Assembly (NCBI GenBank): GCA_951812925.1
Contig: OX638370.1
Coordinates: 96,176,897-96,240,896, forward strand
Direction: 5' to 3'
Source: Calliopum simillimum
Taxonomy: Eukaryota > Arthropoda > Insecta > Diptera > Lauxaniidae
DNA: 64,000 nt
Below the pieces are notes generated by a model. The model was not told where the DNA came from. It ran no database searches and was given only the letters and a program-made list of their open reading frames with translations. A program made the translations under genes and the position numbers. Numbering within the stretch: the stretch's first letter is position 1; each line of letters opens with the position of its first letter. Positions 35,088 through 47,530 of the stretch are shown piece after piece.

Positions 35088-37664
35088 TTATATACAAATA
35101 AAACATCAATTGTAAATGATATAACCATTTGGACGATAATTTACTGAACATTTTATTTTAATAAACTTTTTTCCAAACTATGTATTTTGTTTGAATTTAA
35201 GAATATTTTGCTGGACAATATTATATACTTTGAGCAATCAAGCCTACACTTAGTTGAGAAAACTATAGTTTTGGTGGGATCAATCAGTTTTTCTGGACAA
35301 AATTAGTCAATGGGCTTCAGACTATCAAAATAATAATTTTAAGACCATTCATACTAATTGATATTATTATCAGTTAATGTTCTGAGAATATTGATTCTAT
35401 AGTATAAATAAATTAAAAGTTCTAGCATTGAATTATAAATGTGGGGGATACCTTTAACGAATATCATTAATTAGTTTTATTCCTTCTTCCTTGGTTATAT
35501 CCATGTATAGACTGATTAAAAAAATACGAATTTTGGAAGTTCTACGATTGCCCCCGAGAATCTGAAAGAGTTTTTTATTTAAGTTCTAAGATCCAAAAGG
35601 GAATGCTTTTGCTTCCGATTTTGTCCTCGTAAAATCTATATTAAAAATATAAAACTTTTCAGAAGATTTGCACTGTCTTTTCACGCATGTGTTGAAATTA
35701 CAAACAATTAGAGAATAGGACTATTCACTCAATAGGGTGTAACAATGTATTTGTTGTATTTCTGAAGAAATTAATACATACTTTATGTAAAATAAATTAA
35801 AGAAGTATGTATTGGTAGGTATTATCTAATTAATAGTATGCAAGGTATACAATTCATAGGAAAACTATTATTTCAAGTAGAAGATTCATTTGAAAAAGGC
35901 TCCGTTAAATCAATGAGCGAACTTTTAATATCTTAATGAATATTTTTTTCTGATTGTATATTTTTCGTAGTGAATTTTTTTTGTTATCTTAAAATTCAAT
36001 TCCCAAAAGTCGCATAACGTCATAAAAATTCGTAGCTACTTTGGGTATATTCAAAAACCCCAAATGAATTCTGGTGCAGGTACTCAAGTGCGATAATTTA
36101 TAGAAATCGATCTTTTACTTTTATTTAAGCGATAAGTTAAGCAATTTAACAGTTAGTTGATTTGTTTTTTTTTTGTTTTTAATAAAAATGTCAACAATTT
36201 ATTTTATTTCATAAATTTTTTTAATTTCTTTTTTTCTTTTGCTGATAAGCGCCGCCGCTACTGCTCTGCGCAACGTTGTTTGTCACTCTTTTTTTTTCAG
36301 TTTTTGCAGACGCGAAGTTCAAGTATTTTTTGGTTTTTTCTTTCCTTTTTTTTTTTGCTGATAACAATTTTTGCAGTGTAGTTGTGAAAAGTCTCTTTGT
36401 ATGTATGCACTGTGTCATATTGTTGTTGTTATTATTGTTGTACCGCAAGCGGCTGTGCAAATTTTGTGATAAACAGAAGCAGAAGAGCGACGACGCTCGA
36501 AGTTGACAAACAGCAAGCAAGCAAGCAGCGCGCAGCGAGCTTGACGACACAAAACAACGTGCAATGCACTCGGCAGCGCTGAAGAAACCCGGCTTCGGAT
36601 TTCTGTGGGCAAAATGTTTATAAGCAATGATGTCCGAATTCAAAAGAGTGAGTAACCCGTCAAATTGGAAATTAAGGACTAGACACAAATGAATTATACG
36701 TTTGCTATTTATGCTTTTTCTGAGTTTAATACTTGCAAATGCCAAATTCAGTAACCAGTCCCAGAAATAAACCTTGTCTTGGCGTCGCAAAAGGCTGACA
36801 ATCAACACTAAATGTACTAATCGTGATCAAGCCATAATAATGAAGATGAATATAGCACATTATCCGGAAAACCACCTAACGGATAAAGCCACCAAGCGCT
36901 TGAGTGCAATTCACAAGAGAGTAAAGGACGTAGTAAATCAAAATAAGGTTATTAGAAGAGGAACTCCAAGAAAAAACAAGTAAAAAAAAAGTTTAAAGTC
37001 GTCAAAAATAACTTATTTCTGGAAGTGCGGCATATACCTTTGAAGAGAGACTTTGCACTTTGCAGCAAGGACATCTCGAACTTCTAATGCGATAGATCAA
37101 AATGGACTACGGCATCAGATGAGCATCATTAGTAAGTCAAAAATTTTCGAAGTTTAATTTTCGGATCATTTTACGAAATGCAATAATTTTTTTTTCTTAC
37201 ATAGTGGTTTACAATTATTTATTATGTTGAAAAAGTTATACTTCGAAAATAAGGTATTTTAAATACAAAGCCATAAAAAATCTTCTTCCATTCCGGAGAG
37301 ATTATCAAATAATGTACATGATATATTTTCTGAAGAGGGTTATACTTAGTTCGCTTAGACTCTAGTTAAAGAAATCATTTTTATAAATTTAATTTAAAAA
37401 AGTGTAGTTTCTATGTAGGACCGGCGGGGACAATTGTCTCAATTGCCTCATCTTTGGTCAAGTAATTTTGTGAGTAGACCAAAACGGACTACACCTAAAA
37501 CTAGAACAACTTCTCTTAAATTAGCAATTGTATCAAAAATGCTTCAAGTATAATGCAAAGCCGGTCAATTGTATCAAAAATGGTCCGAATGAAATGCATA
37601 ATCGATTATGTCAGTGAAATTATAACGTTACTGACTACGTACAGTTTGGCAGTACGTCGACTGT
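35088..37664. other. Mostly unassigned; GC-richer island at 36240-36650
   Basis: No gene is confirmed. The region 36240-36650 is clearly richer in GC and CpG than its surroundings and holds CAA-rich sequence on the minus strand (TGTTGTTGTTATTATTG). It ends in ATGATGTCCGAATTCAAAAG followed by AGTGAGTAA, which could be a start codon and a splice donor. This could be a host 5' exon but I cannot show coding continuity. The segment 36770-36985 has a basic open frame without recognisable family. Confidence 0.3.
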
Positions 37665-37745
37665 GAATAAGAACAAATGATAGTATATCAGTCTAATGAC
37701 TTGCACTGCGTAGAAAGGCTCAGGTTCAAATTTTCTACTCGGTAA
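37665..37745 (+). ncRNA. Possible tRNA-like SINE head
   Basis: TAGTATATCAGTCTAATGAC resembles a box A/D-arm and GGTTCAAATTTTC, about 35 nt later, resembles a box B. The arms do not fold well. It is a weak candidate for a SINE head. Confidence 0.3.
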
Positions 37746-38469
37746 TTTTCAATTACAACTTTTCAATTAATTTGTACACATTTTATCTGAAGAGTCTTCG
37801 GAGAGGAAAATGAAACATGTGCCCTTATCGAACCCAGAACGCAATGTTCAGAAATATATATTGTAACAAACTCTTTAGCACATTCGTCTATGAAACCTTT
37901 TGACGTTTTTTTTTTTTTGTAAATTTGTTTATTAAATTAAATCCTTTGAAATTTATAAATAAAATAATAAAATTGTCCTTGTACTGGTCCGAATGTAATG
38001 AATAAGAAGACAATTGACCCTTTTCTGGTCCAAATGTAGTGCATAAGGGGACAATAGGTTACGCTTAATGACAAACACTGTAAAACGTGTATAGAATGAT
38101 GGAACCAGCATTTGGACCAGTCTGTTTCTTCCATGGAGTAGTTTGCTAACTAGTTTTGGCATAGTCCATGATCTTGCAGGGTTGATAATGTAGGTACAAC
38201 GTATACCGACGAATTCATTATAATATGATATATTTGAACTTGTATTTTGTAATTAAAAAATTAAATCTTATGCCATCTACCTATAAAAATAACACATTTT
38301 CACTTGACATGCATTAATTGAGGCGTTGCTTGCACGTCGACTAAGAGCATTTATGCACCCATTACTTTTTTGCAAAGTTTGGATCCACAAGTATACATAT
38401 GTGCACTTAATTGTCATCTTCAATCCAGATCACAAAATGTCGTAGAGAAAAATCTATACGAAGGTTTAA
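37746..38469. other. Unassigned sequence with short repeated motifs
   Basis: Motifs of the type GGGACAAT...GTCCAAATGTAGTGCATAA recur between 37430 and 38070 in both orientations. This suggests a decayed repeat whose ends I could not define. Confidence 0.3.
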
Positions 38470-38720
38470 GGAATATAACTACATCATTTAGTAACTTCAA
38501 ATTGAAAAGGCTTATGCTCTGTTGTCTTTTGTTTAACGCAACTGTTCTTCTTCTTAATGACATTAAAGGTCCTGTATACTAGCCTTATGAGTTCTAGGTT
38601 AGAATATGCATTTAAGATCTAGAACGCTTTCTAAAAAATACATATAGCTAGAATTAAAAGAATATAAAAATCATTAACGAGATTTGCTTTACGATCAAGA
38701 GAATGCTTTTGTGTTTGATA
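38470..38720 (+). pseudogene. LINE reverse-transcriptase C-terminal fragment
   Basis: One plus-strand frame reads VLYTSLMSSRLEYAFKI, stop, NAF, stop, KIHIARIKRI, stop, KSLTRFALRSREC. The SRLEYA...W...IARI.R.QK.FTRFALR pattern is the region after the polymerase core of jockey/CR1-type LINEs. Three in-frame stops make it inactive. No RNase H follows. Confidence 0.6.
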
Positions 38721-38966
38721 TCATATCGGGATTTGTTGATTACTCTGCCCTACTAAGGCTTATTAATTTTAACGTCCTCTTTAGATCACTTAGATATTGT
38801 GCAATCTTTTACTTGAACAATGCTTCTAATGCAAGTATTTTGTAATTTGAATTTTGCAATTTCTAAAAATGCTATGAGTGCTTTATTAAACAATTATATT
38901 TAAGGATTTTGTTTTAAAACAAAAATATTGTTGCTCTGATGCATTCTTTATCATAGGACTAATATA

Positions 38967-40251
38967 TTGGTGTACAACTTAAAAACCGGAATTTGACAGT
39001 GGATGTCCGTATTAACAAATATCGTGAAAGCTCGAACTTTATATATATGTCATTTTGAAGGTACATTTGACAGCTGTCAAAATCAGTCAACAAAACAATT
39101 TTATCTTGTGTGCATCATTATTATTTTTCACGATGAATAACTTCAAAAATTCGAGAAAAAGACAGCATTTGCGGGAGGTTCTGTTGGGTCATTTTTTTGC
39201 AAAGAAAACTGCTGCGGAAAGTCATAGTTTGCTTGTAGAAGTTTATGGCGACGATGCTTTAGGAAAAACGCAGTGTTTTGAATGGTTTAAACACTTCAAA
39301 AGTGCCGATTTTGACATCAAAGACAAAGAACGCCCAGGACAGCCAAAAAAGTATGAAGACGAAGAATTAGAGAAGCTACTCGATGAGGATTCGTGTCAAA
39401 CACAAGACGAGCTTGCCAAATCGTTGGGAGTGACTCAGCAAGCCATTTCGAAACGTTTGAAAGCCGCCGGATACATTCAGAAGCAAGGTAATTGGGTCCC
39501 CTATTAGTTGAAGCCGAGAGACGTTGAACGGCGCTTCTGTATGTCTGATATGCTGCTTGAGCGCCATAAAAACAAATCATTTTTGCTTCGGATTGTGACT
39601 GGGGATGAAAAATGGATCCATTATGACAATCCCAAGCGCAAAAAGTCATACGTGAAACCCGGCCAACCAGCCAAATCAACCTCGAAGCCAAATATTCATG
39701 GCGCCAAGGTTATGCTGTGTATTTGGTGGGGTCAGAAGGGGCCGTTATATTATGAGTTGTTGAAATCGGGCCAGACAATCACAAGTGACCTGTACCGAAC
39801 ACAATTAATACGTTTGAAGCGTGCCATCATCGAAAAACGCCCGAAAAAATGCGACCAGATACGATGCAATAATTTTTCATCATGACAACGCTCGGCCGCA
39901 TGTTGCAAGACCCGTGAAAAACTATTTGGAAAATAGTGGATGGGAAGTTTTGGCTCACCCGCCTTATAGTCCGGACCTTGCTCCGTCTGAATTTCATTTA
40001 TTTCGCTCGATGCAAAACGCCCTCACCGGAATACGCTTCACATCAGAGCAAGGCATCCGAAATTGGATAGATTCATTTTTGGCCGCCAAGCCGGCGCAAT
40101 TTTTTTGGGATGGAATTCATAAATTGCCTGAAAGATGGGGAAATGTTGTAGCTTCCAATGGACAATGCTTTGAATAAAATATATTGTAACATTTTTCCAC
40201 AATAAAGCATCAAATTTCGCTAAAAAATTCCGGTTTTTAAGTTGTACACCC
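38967..40251 (+). mobile_element. Mariner element (DD34D group), full length, about 1.28 kb
   Basis: The inverted ends are GGTGTACAACTTAAAAACCG with GAATTT continuing at the left (from about 38967), and the reverse complement ending CACCC at 40251, followed by TA (40252-40253). The left junction is slightly altered (ATATTGGTGTAC), so the left TA is shifted by a base. One transposase is encoded in the plus direction. Confidence 0.9.
39133..40177 (+). pseudogene. Mariner transposase, disabled by one stop and one frameshift
   Basis: The start ATG at 39133 gives MNNFKNSRKRQHLREVLLGH. The N-terminal helix-turn-helix runs to GYIQKQGNWVPY. A TAG at 39505-39507 replaces the Glu expected in the conserved WVPYELKPRD block. 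It continues RFCMSDMLLERH, then TGDEKWIHYDN with the first Asp. A 1-nt shift between about 39845 and 39870 leads into [10 protein letters not shown] with the second Asp and [19 protein letters not shown]. The third catalytic position, Asp in the DD34D family, is Glu here at the correct spacing of 34 residues. It ends at 40177. Overall it resembles the mellifera-like mariners; that subfamily call is from memory of end and motif style only. Confidence 0.9.
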
Positions 40252-40253
40252 TA

Positions 40254-43129
40254 GTAAAATAAATAAAATATCTCGAAATACAATTTTTCGACTTAAGGCG
40301 TTCTTGTAATTAACACTTCAGTTTTCGTATGTTTAACTACAATATTGCTTGAATAAAAAGAAAAAAATGCTTATGGTATTGTTTTCAATGAAAACAAGTG
40401 GAAAACCACGTTCAGATTAATCACATAAAATGTAAATTTGTTATCACAAATAAGAGTCTATATCGCAAATTGAGAGTTTACTTCAAGCAAAAACTAAAAA
40501 TTATCAAATATACACACCAAAAAAATTTATTTAGTTTGCTTTTGTTACTTTTAATACTTTTTATTATTGATGCTAAACTATTTTGGTATTAAAATCAAAA
40601 TTGTTTTTAATTGAGTTTGAATTTTATACCACAAAAGTTTGAAATTTATTCAAAAAAGTATAAAATTAACAATTTTTTTTTGATTGTTCTAATGCTTTTT
40701 TGGTATTCAAACTAAACTAAAATTTATACTGTGAATTCTGCCCGAGTTATAACAGTTCATCAAAATTTATTATGCTGATAACAAAAAGTGTGATTTGAGC
40801 CAATAAAAAAAATAAATGTAATTCGGTCTGCTATAAATTAAAAAAAAAAAAATTAATTAAAATTTTTTTTTTTTTTAAATTTTAATGAATAAAAAATTAT
40901 ATAAAAACTTTTTGAATTAAAATATTTTGCGAGATCAAAAATTTTAAAAATTTCGAGAGACTAACCTTTTTTTGAAAATTTTTTTTTTTTTTCAAGATCT
41001 AAAGTTCGTACACTGCTGCTGCAATCCGAAAATTTACAAAAACGTTTTTCTTATCCATTGAATTTTATTTCTTTTATAAAAACGTCCACATAAGCAACAA
41101 TATTTTTTATTTTTTAATAAAATTATATTTTTTTTTTTTTATTTCAAAAAATGTTTTAATAAAATATTTTTGCACCTTTTCAAATTTATTCACTTGAATT
41201 ATTTAATTTGTTGCTTTTTTGTTTTTGTTTGTTTTTTATTTGCATCTAAGTGATTTAATGTAAATATTTATGTTTTATTTTTAAACGCCACAAATGTTAT
41301 TTTTACTTTTATCAAACATTTTTATTTATAACTTGCTTATTTTGTATTAATAACTCGTTTATTTTTATTTCTATTTTGGTTGTTGTTTTTGTGTTATTTT
41401 TTTGCTTTCTTTTGCTGTTTTGTTTGTTTACAAATGTTGCTGTTATTTTTAATTATTGTTGTAGAATTTATTTTTGTTTTATGTTTTTTATGCTGTGTTG
41501 CTTTGTCTCTTTGGTCCTGTGATTTTTGGTTGCTGATATGTAAAAATAAATTTTGTTCAATATTTTTCGGCAAATGCGAAATCTTTGGTTTTTTGTAGAT
41601 TTTACAAAAAAATGTTTCGAAACTTTGTTAAAAATTCTGATATATTTTTATTAAAAACACGTATTTTTTGTTTGTTTATAGAAAACTATATATATTATTA
41701 TTATTTTTTTTTTTTGAAGGTGGTACTGGTACATGTAGATATTTATTTATTTTATTTAATTTATTTATCTTTTTTTATTGAAAATTCGCACGCGTTCCGT
41801 ACGTTACTCGTACCTGCGTAACTTTGAAGTACAGCGTTGAACAAACGCAAAAGTTTATTTGAGGAAGAATTTTCACAAATTCAATTTACAAAATTTGTTG
41901 TTGTTTTAAGCAACAACAATAAAATACAAAAAAAAAAACCACACAAAAAACCCGAACGTAACGTTAGCGTTGTGAGGAAAAGGAAAAAAAAAAAAAGCAA
42001 CACCAACCAAACAAATAAAAAGATTGTTGGCTGGTTCTTGGTTTGTTTCGTCTGTTTCTTCGAGAACTCAAGAAAATCAAGACATAAATTTCACAGTTCG
42101 CACGAGCGTTCGAACAAACGCAAACCGGGCGATGTACGACGACGACACTACGGATAAAAAAGCAAACGAGCGGCGCGAAAAACGTACGACATGCGATGGA
42201 CGGCGGCAAATCCAACAGTGCGTGTATCTGTGACTGCAGACGGTAGCGCACAGGAACATGCCAACGACAAGAAAACTTCCAACAGCAGAATTTTGTGTTT
42301 TTTTTTTTTTGCTTCGTTTCGATGAGAGAACCCAACCAAAACAACAACAACCAGAACAGAGAAATAGCGATTTCGCTCTCGTTGTTCTGTTGGGATTTTT
42401 CGTCGTTCAATTTGCGCCTGAGTTACAGTTAAACAATTACAGCTGTATATGTGTGTGTGTTTGTGTGTGCGTTGCGCGCACGTGTATCTGTGACTGATTC
42501 TGGTATCTAAGGGTCGCTTATCAATTTTTCACTGTATATGTGTGCAATTTGCGAGTTTAAGTGAGTCAGCACGTAGCATCGGTATGTGCGGCCGCATCGT
42601 TATTGTGTTTAATCAGCCATATCTGTGTGAGTGTGTGTTTTTACTGAGCGCGTACATGCGCATTATGGTTATTGCTCATCATCAGTTTTTGACATACCGG
42701 TCGGTCACTCATTCGCTCGCTCAACTGAAAAGTGAATACTTTGATTGTCGCTCAATTGGCAAGGCAGCAACAAGACAGCAATACGTAAATCGCTGCAGCA
42801 CAGTCTTTTGCAAAATGAACGAAATTTATGAAAAATTCCTGTTATCAATTTGTAGATTTAAGTGCTGTTTTGGTTGAACTTTTACTTTCTATCTCATTTT
42901 GGAAGATTTTTTTCATCATCCCGTAATGTTATATAGCGAGAGCAGTTACTCGAATTTTGGGGTGCCAACTTAGCACATTGGCAATGAATTGAAACCAACC
43001 ATTTATATTTTACTAGCCTTCCCTGACCGCTTCGCTGGGCATGTTTGTTTTGTTTTTCATTCCTAATAGATTAGAAGATATAGATAAACCGATAATTTAT
43101 GACGCTGCAACACCACCAGTAAAAAATAA
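40254..43129. other. AT-rich sequence with a GC-richer island at 42080-42810
   Basis: 40254-41830 is extremely AT-rich with long T-runs and no gene. From about 42080 to 42810 GC and CpG rise sharply (GGCGCGAAAAACG, GCGGCCGCATCG), with CAACAACAACC tracts and a GGTATGTGC donor-like site near 42578. This composition is typical of fly promoters or 5' exons, but no coding exon is identifiable. Confidence 0.3.
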
Positions 43130-44050
43130 TTTATCATGGGAAAGTTAATTTCATTTCAAACCATCTTAAAATTTCCAATATCTTAGCTGGGGTGTCCCAG
43201 GAAACCACAAAAAAAAATTTGTTGATAGTCCGCCATAGAAGTTTTCTCTCTAGTATGCTTAGATATTCGCCGTTTTGACTATAAAGCCTTCGGGTGATTT
43301 TTAGGAACCTCCGGGTATTCCAAAAAAGATGCCGTGACATAGTCCTCACGGACATAATCCCCATTCACAAAATGGGGATTATGTCCGCCAATAATTCGGA
43401 CATAGTCCCCATTTCTAAGTTTCAAGTGTTTCGGACATAATCCCCAGGAAAAAACGGACATAGTCCCCATAACGATATTTTGTTATTGACAACAGCCGCA
43501 GCTCAGGATTTACAACTCCCAAAAATTCCAATACCGTTTCATCGGCGTCCTTAAGCCGCTGATCAGTCTATAATATATCCAACACCTAGTTTGCTAGCCA
43601 CAGTAATTTTACATAACGGTAGGGGTAAGTGGGCGGCCTGTGGCCGCAGCTCAGGATTTAAAACTCCCAAAAATCCAACATTGGCTTCGGGGCGGCCTTC
43701 GGCCGCGGATCAGTCTATAACATCCAACACTATATAAATTTTTTAAATAGATTATTGGAAAAATTTTGTTCAATCTTAATTAAATTTTTCGGACATAATC
43801 CCAATAGGGGAAAGCGGACATAACCCCCATGACCAAAATGGGTATTATGAAAATCCTCATTTAAGAAGTGGGGATTATGTCCGGTAACCTCCAAAAAACT
43901 ATCAATTAAAGCTTGCTGATAGTCCGCAATAGATATTATCCCCCTAGTATACCTAAATTTTCTTCGTTTTGACTATCAAGCATTCGCATAACCTTCAGAG
44001 ACCTTCCTGTGATCCAGAAAACTATAAATTGAAACTTGTTGTTAGACCGA
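43130..44050. repeat. Repeat mosaic with GGACATAATCCCC motifs and two duplicated blocks
   Basis: GGACATAATCCCC or GGACATAGTCCCC, in both orientations, occurs at least eight times between 43336 and 43883. The block GATAGTCCGC.ATAGA...CGTTTTGACTAT is present at about 43224-43283 and again at 43917-43979. A second block (CCGCAGCTCAGGATTTA..AACTCCCAAAAAT, ..GATCAGTCTATAA) is present at 43494-43575 and 43643-43722. The later version contains GGCGGCCTTCGGCCGC. Unit boundaries are unclear; this is a rearranged tandem or transposon-derived repeat. Confidence 0.55.
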
Positions 44051-44153
44051 TATTCATCGCTTTGAATATGAAAAAAAAAATATTTTCTTAGATATTTAGC
44101 ATAGACCATAGAGAATAAAATGGTGTGTTTTCTTGAACCAACATTTTTAATTT

Positions 44154-44342
44154 CCCAGTGTGCCAGACGGTTCATGTCTTCGCTTTTTTACCCGTTACAG
44201 ATCCGTTACTGATCCGTTTCCGGGAGAAATTCCAAAAAATAAAACGATTCGCTTTTTTTTTGGGAATCTCTCCCGGCAATGGATCAGTAACGGATCCGTA
44301 ACGGATAAAAAAGTGGAGATTGGAACCGTCTGGCACACTGGG
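44154..44342. repeat. Foldback MITE (189 bp), CCCAGTGTGCC ends
   Basis: CCCAGTGTGCCAGACGGTTC is inverted exactly at the right end. The arms continue with TCCGTTACTGATCC and its complement, leaving a small centre near 44240-44270. No target duplication is evident. The ends and the internal ATCCGTTAC/GTAACGGAT motifs are shared with the larger element at 61026-62102, so both belong to one family. Confidence 0.8.
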
Positions 44343-46145
44343 TTATCATTGAAAATCTCTAATTCAAATAGGTACATAAAACCCTGCAGGCACACGGACT
44401 AGCTTAAGAGTATTCCATTAACTAGTCCTCGACCAACCAGTACTAGTCCGACTTCAATCCCTTTTGCATACAAGAAACTGTTCTTTTTTGTGTGTTGATG
44501 TCCTATGAAATTTCAATTGGCCCGTTATGAATTACTTTTACACCAGTCCAGGGCTAGTTGTGCTATAAAGTAGTCCTATTGTAATATTTTTTTTTTCACA
44601 ATTTATTTTGACACTCAATTCAAGTGACACAAAACACGTAACAACGTAATTAGTGCACTAATTAAGCTATTATTGTTCAACTTTTAAAAGCTGTATACAG
44701 CACTGTGCAGCAAACTATGTGGCAGACCTCTGTAGCTGTGTGTATCTCAAACGAAAGCAAAAGTATCTGTATCCGCTTAGTTGGTATTATGGTTAACTGC
44801 AAAACATATGTTTTGCTATACACACACACACAATGATATCCTGCAAGATACAAACACAGATACCATCATTTATGAAAGGGGTTGATGCATACATTGATAG
44901 ATACTTAGATATTCAGTAGCTACAAAACTAAAAGTATCTATAGGATACTCGCAACTTGCATTGTTGAGCAGCGAATACAATAGACGTGTGTGTGTATTGT
45001 CTGTTTGAATACACCTACACACAAACACATACACACGCCCCCATACTCAAACATATGTATGCATGTATGTGCTTTGTTGTTGTTGCTATTGCTACCACAA
45101 TTGTTAACAACAGCTGAATAGCAACAGATACTTTTTTGTATCGCACGTCACATTGCGCCGCGCTCTTGCTGCTTGGCTCGATTGTGCAGTGTGTGCAGGT
45201 ATTTCCATTGCCGTGGTGGTGTTGGTGTTGTTGCTTTTACCGTTGCCTCTCAATATGCCTGTGTGCACCTTTCGTCCATGTGAATATCGTCGATGGCGAT
45301 GTGTAGGTGGTTCGGTCAGCCAGAGTGACAACAAAAGAAAGCGAATAAGAAAAAAAGCTTTCGCAAGCAAAGCTTTCCGCATAACTGTTAATATTTTTAA
45401 TGTATCTCCACTACCATTGCTGCGACTGCTGCTGCAGTAGCCGCCATAGCACCGCTTGGATGTCGCTGCTACTGTTGCGCCTTTCATTGTGTTATGCCTC
45501 CACCGCCGATTTTGTTGGTATTTACCTGCCGGGCTGCTGCTGCTGCTTCCTCTGCTTCACTTCTTTTTTGTTGTGGCCGACGTCGAAATCGGGTGGGTTT
45601 GCGTGCCTCAGCTTCAGGGTTTCTCATGAGCAGAGTTTTCTGTGACGTAGGTTTTTTCTTCCGTTTTTGTGGTGCGTTTTTTTTTTTTTTTCACTTTACA
45701 CTTTGGATTTTTCTGTTTTATTGTTTGGTGGGATAGGCGCGCTTTGGTTAATGGGTTTTATGTTGACCCGAGAAGTTTTTGTTTTTGTTGTTATTCGTGT
45801 TTGTCTTTGGAATTACTGGCACGTGGCAAAAAAACATAAAACTTTTGGTGTTGTAGTTGCTTTTCCAACTCTGGCTGTTCATGCATTCAAATTGATTTTT
45901 AATTGTATCTCATTTTAAATCCAAGAAATCAATATGTTTGAGTTATGCTTTGTTCTTGAAATACCTAATTTTATTATCTAGCAGGGAAAGTATTTTTTCC
46001 TTGAACTGTAGAATTAATCAACTTACCAAGTCGCATAAAGTCTGCCCAAAATTCTTTTCCATTGGACATAAATAATGAGGGTCACGATATTTTTTCAAAA
46101 CCAGAAATCATATAATAATGCAAAATGTTGGAGTAAACACCGGCC
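44343..46145. other. Mixed sequence, no confirmed gene
   Basis: CA/GT microsatellite patches lie at 44820-44832, 44985-45035 and nearby. The stretch 45140-45640 is GC-richer with open frames on both strands and Leu-rich or Ser-rich conceptual products but no recognisable domain. It could be non-coding exon or intron near a host gene. I cannot decide. Confidence 0.3.
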
Positions 46146-46426
46146 CACAGTGGGACATAACAGAAGTGTTTCACCAAATCTGTCTGCAGATCGTAAAAAG
46201 AATGATTTCAAAAAAAAAAAATTTTTTAGAATAAAAATAATAAAATTCTCTATCGATCCTTCTGGCCCGATTTTTAGATTTCGTCCCTAATTTTTATAAT
46301 TATAATCTTAAAATGTTCTTTTAGTAAAAAATATGAGATTTTCTGTCCAAATCACAATTATTAAAATATTTTTGTCTTATTCATTTTAATCTTTCATCTC
46401 ACATATAATCTATCAAATTATAAAAA

Positions 46427-46843
46427 GTAGGCGGTGCCACGCCCTCCAAAAAATTAATGAATCATATCGCCGAAACTACTTGACGCAGGTAAACTAAGTT
46501 CGGTACATATGTTAAGGTCATCGTGAAAAAAAAAGTTCTTTGGAAAAGTAGACGGTGCCACGCCCACAAAAAAACTAATATATCCTATATCTGAAACTAT
46601 TTGGAGCAGATATTTGCAATTTGGTACATACGCAAACAATAACGAGACAAATAACCTTCACTGAAAAAGTAGGCGGTGTCGCGCCCCCCCAAAAGTTAAA
46701 TCATCTTAACTTCGAAACTACTGCACACATATAACTGAAATTTGGTACAAATGTAAAAAGCAACAGAACAAATAATGATCACTAGAAAAATGGGCGGTAC
46801 CACACCGCTCAAAACAAAATATGTCATGTTTCAGAAATTATGT
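46427..46843 (+). repeat. Four tandem 121-bp repeats in the left arm of the foldback
   Basis: Units start near 46427, 46548, 46669 and 46790 with GTAGGCGGTGCCACGCCCNC, then an A-run, TATC.CCGAAACTA, and TTNGGTACATA. Spacing is constant at 121 bp and the units are clearly diverged, so the array is older than the fold-over or tolerated as a pair. The fourth unit is cut by the loop. Confidence 0.85.
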
Positions 46844-47117
46844 ATTAAATATTGTAATAGTCAATAGTTACCCAAGCTAATGACTCTGACTCTGAGATAA
46901 GCGACTAAATTTTCCGTTTAAGTTTTTTTCCTGATTTGTACTCTAGGACGATATACAAAAATATGGTTTTAACTAAATTTTAAAAAAATTACAAAATTAC
47001 AACACTACAAGCATATTTTTCGATCATGTCTTTGAATAACTTGATATTTAAATTTTTTTCAAGCCACTGAAATTGCATCCTTGTTTTTATTTTAATTTGA
47101 ATTTATTTATTTTAGTC

Positions 47118-47530
47118 GTATAATTTCTGAAACATGAGATATTTTGTTTTTAGGGGTGTGGTACTCCCCATTTTTCCAGTTATAATCATTTGTGCTGTTG
47201 CTTTTTACATATGTACCAAATTTCAGTTATATGTGTGCAGTAGTTTCGAAGTTAAGATGATTAAACTTTTGGGGGGCGTGACACCGCCCACTTTTTCACT
47301 GAATATTATTTATCTCGTTATTGTTTACATATGCACCAAATTTCAACTTTCTGCGCCAAGTAGTTTCAGAGATAGGATGTTTTAGTTATTTGGTGGGCGC
47401 CTACTTTTCCAAAGAAATTTTTTTCTCACGATGAACTTAACATATGTACCAAATTTAATCTACCTGCGTCAAGTAGTTTCGGAGATATGATGAATCAATT
47501 TTATGGAGGGCGTGGCACCACCCACTTTTT
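47118..47530 (-). repeat. Inverted counterpart of the 121-bp repeat array
   Basis: The same four units run in opposite orientation: complements of GTGCCACGCCC near 47510, and of the others near 47395, 47275 and 47155. Unit order mirrors the left arm. That means the fold-over copied the whole array, rather than each arm expanding independently. Confidence 0.8.

Noticed and set aside
36221..36808. 195-codon minus-strand frame with a poly-Asn run
   Set aside because: The Asn run is a GTT microsatellite and the flanks are low-complexity; no conserved motif. Kept only as part of a GC-rich island.
42540..42877. Possible coding exon (111-codon plus frame)
   Set aside because: Higher GC but no recognisable domain, and TG-rich low-complexity sequence upstream. 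Left as a possible 5' regulatory region only.
44154..44342. Transib assignment for the CCCAGTGTGCC foldback
   Set aside because: The ends start CCC rather than CAC and no 5-bp duplication is present at either family member.
45104..45487. 127-codon minus-strand frame and overlapping plus-strand Leu-rich frames
   Set aside because: Open on both strands because of local composition. No domain or splice evidence.
46427..47530. CRISPR-like array (regular 121-bp units)
   Set aside because: The units are contiguous tandem repeats without spacers, in a eukaryotic foldback element.
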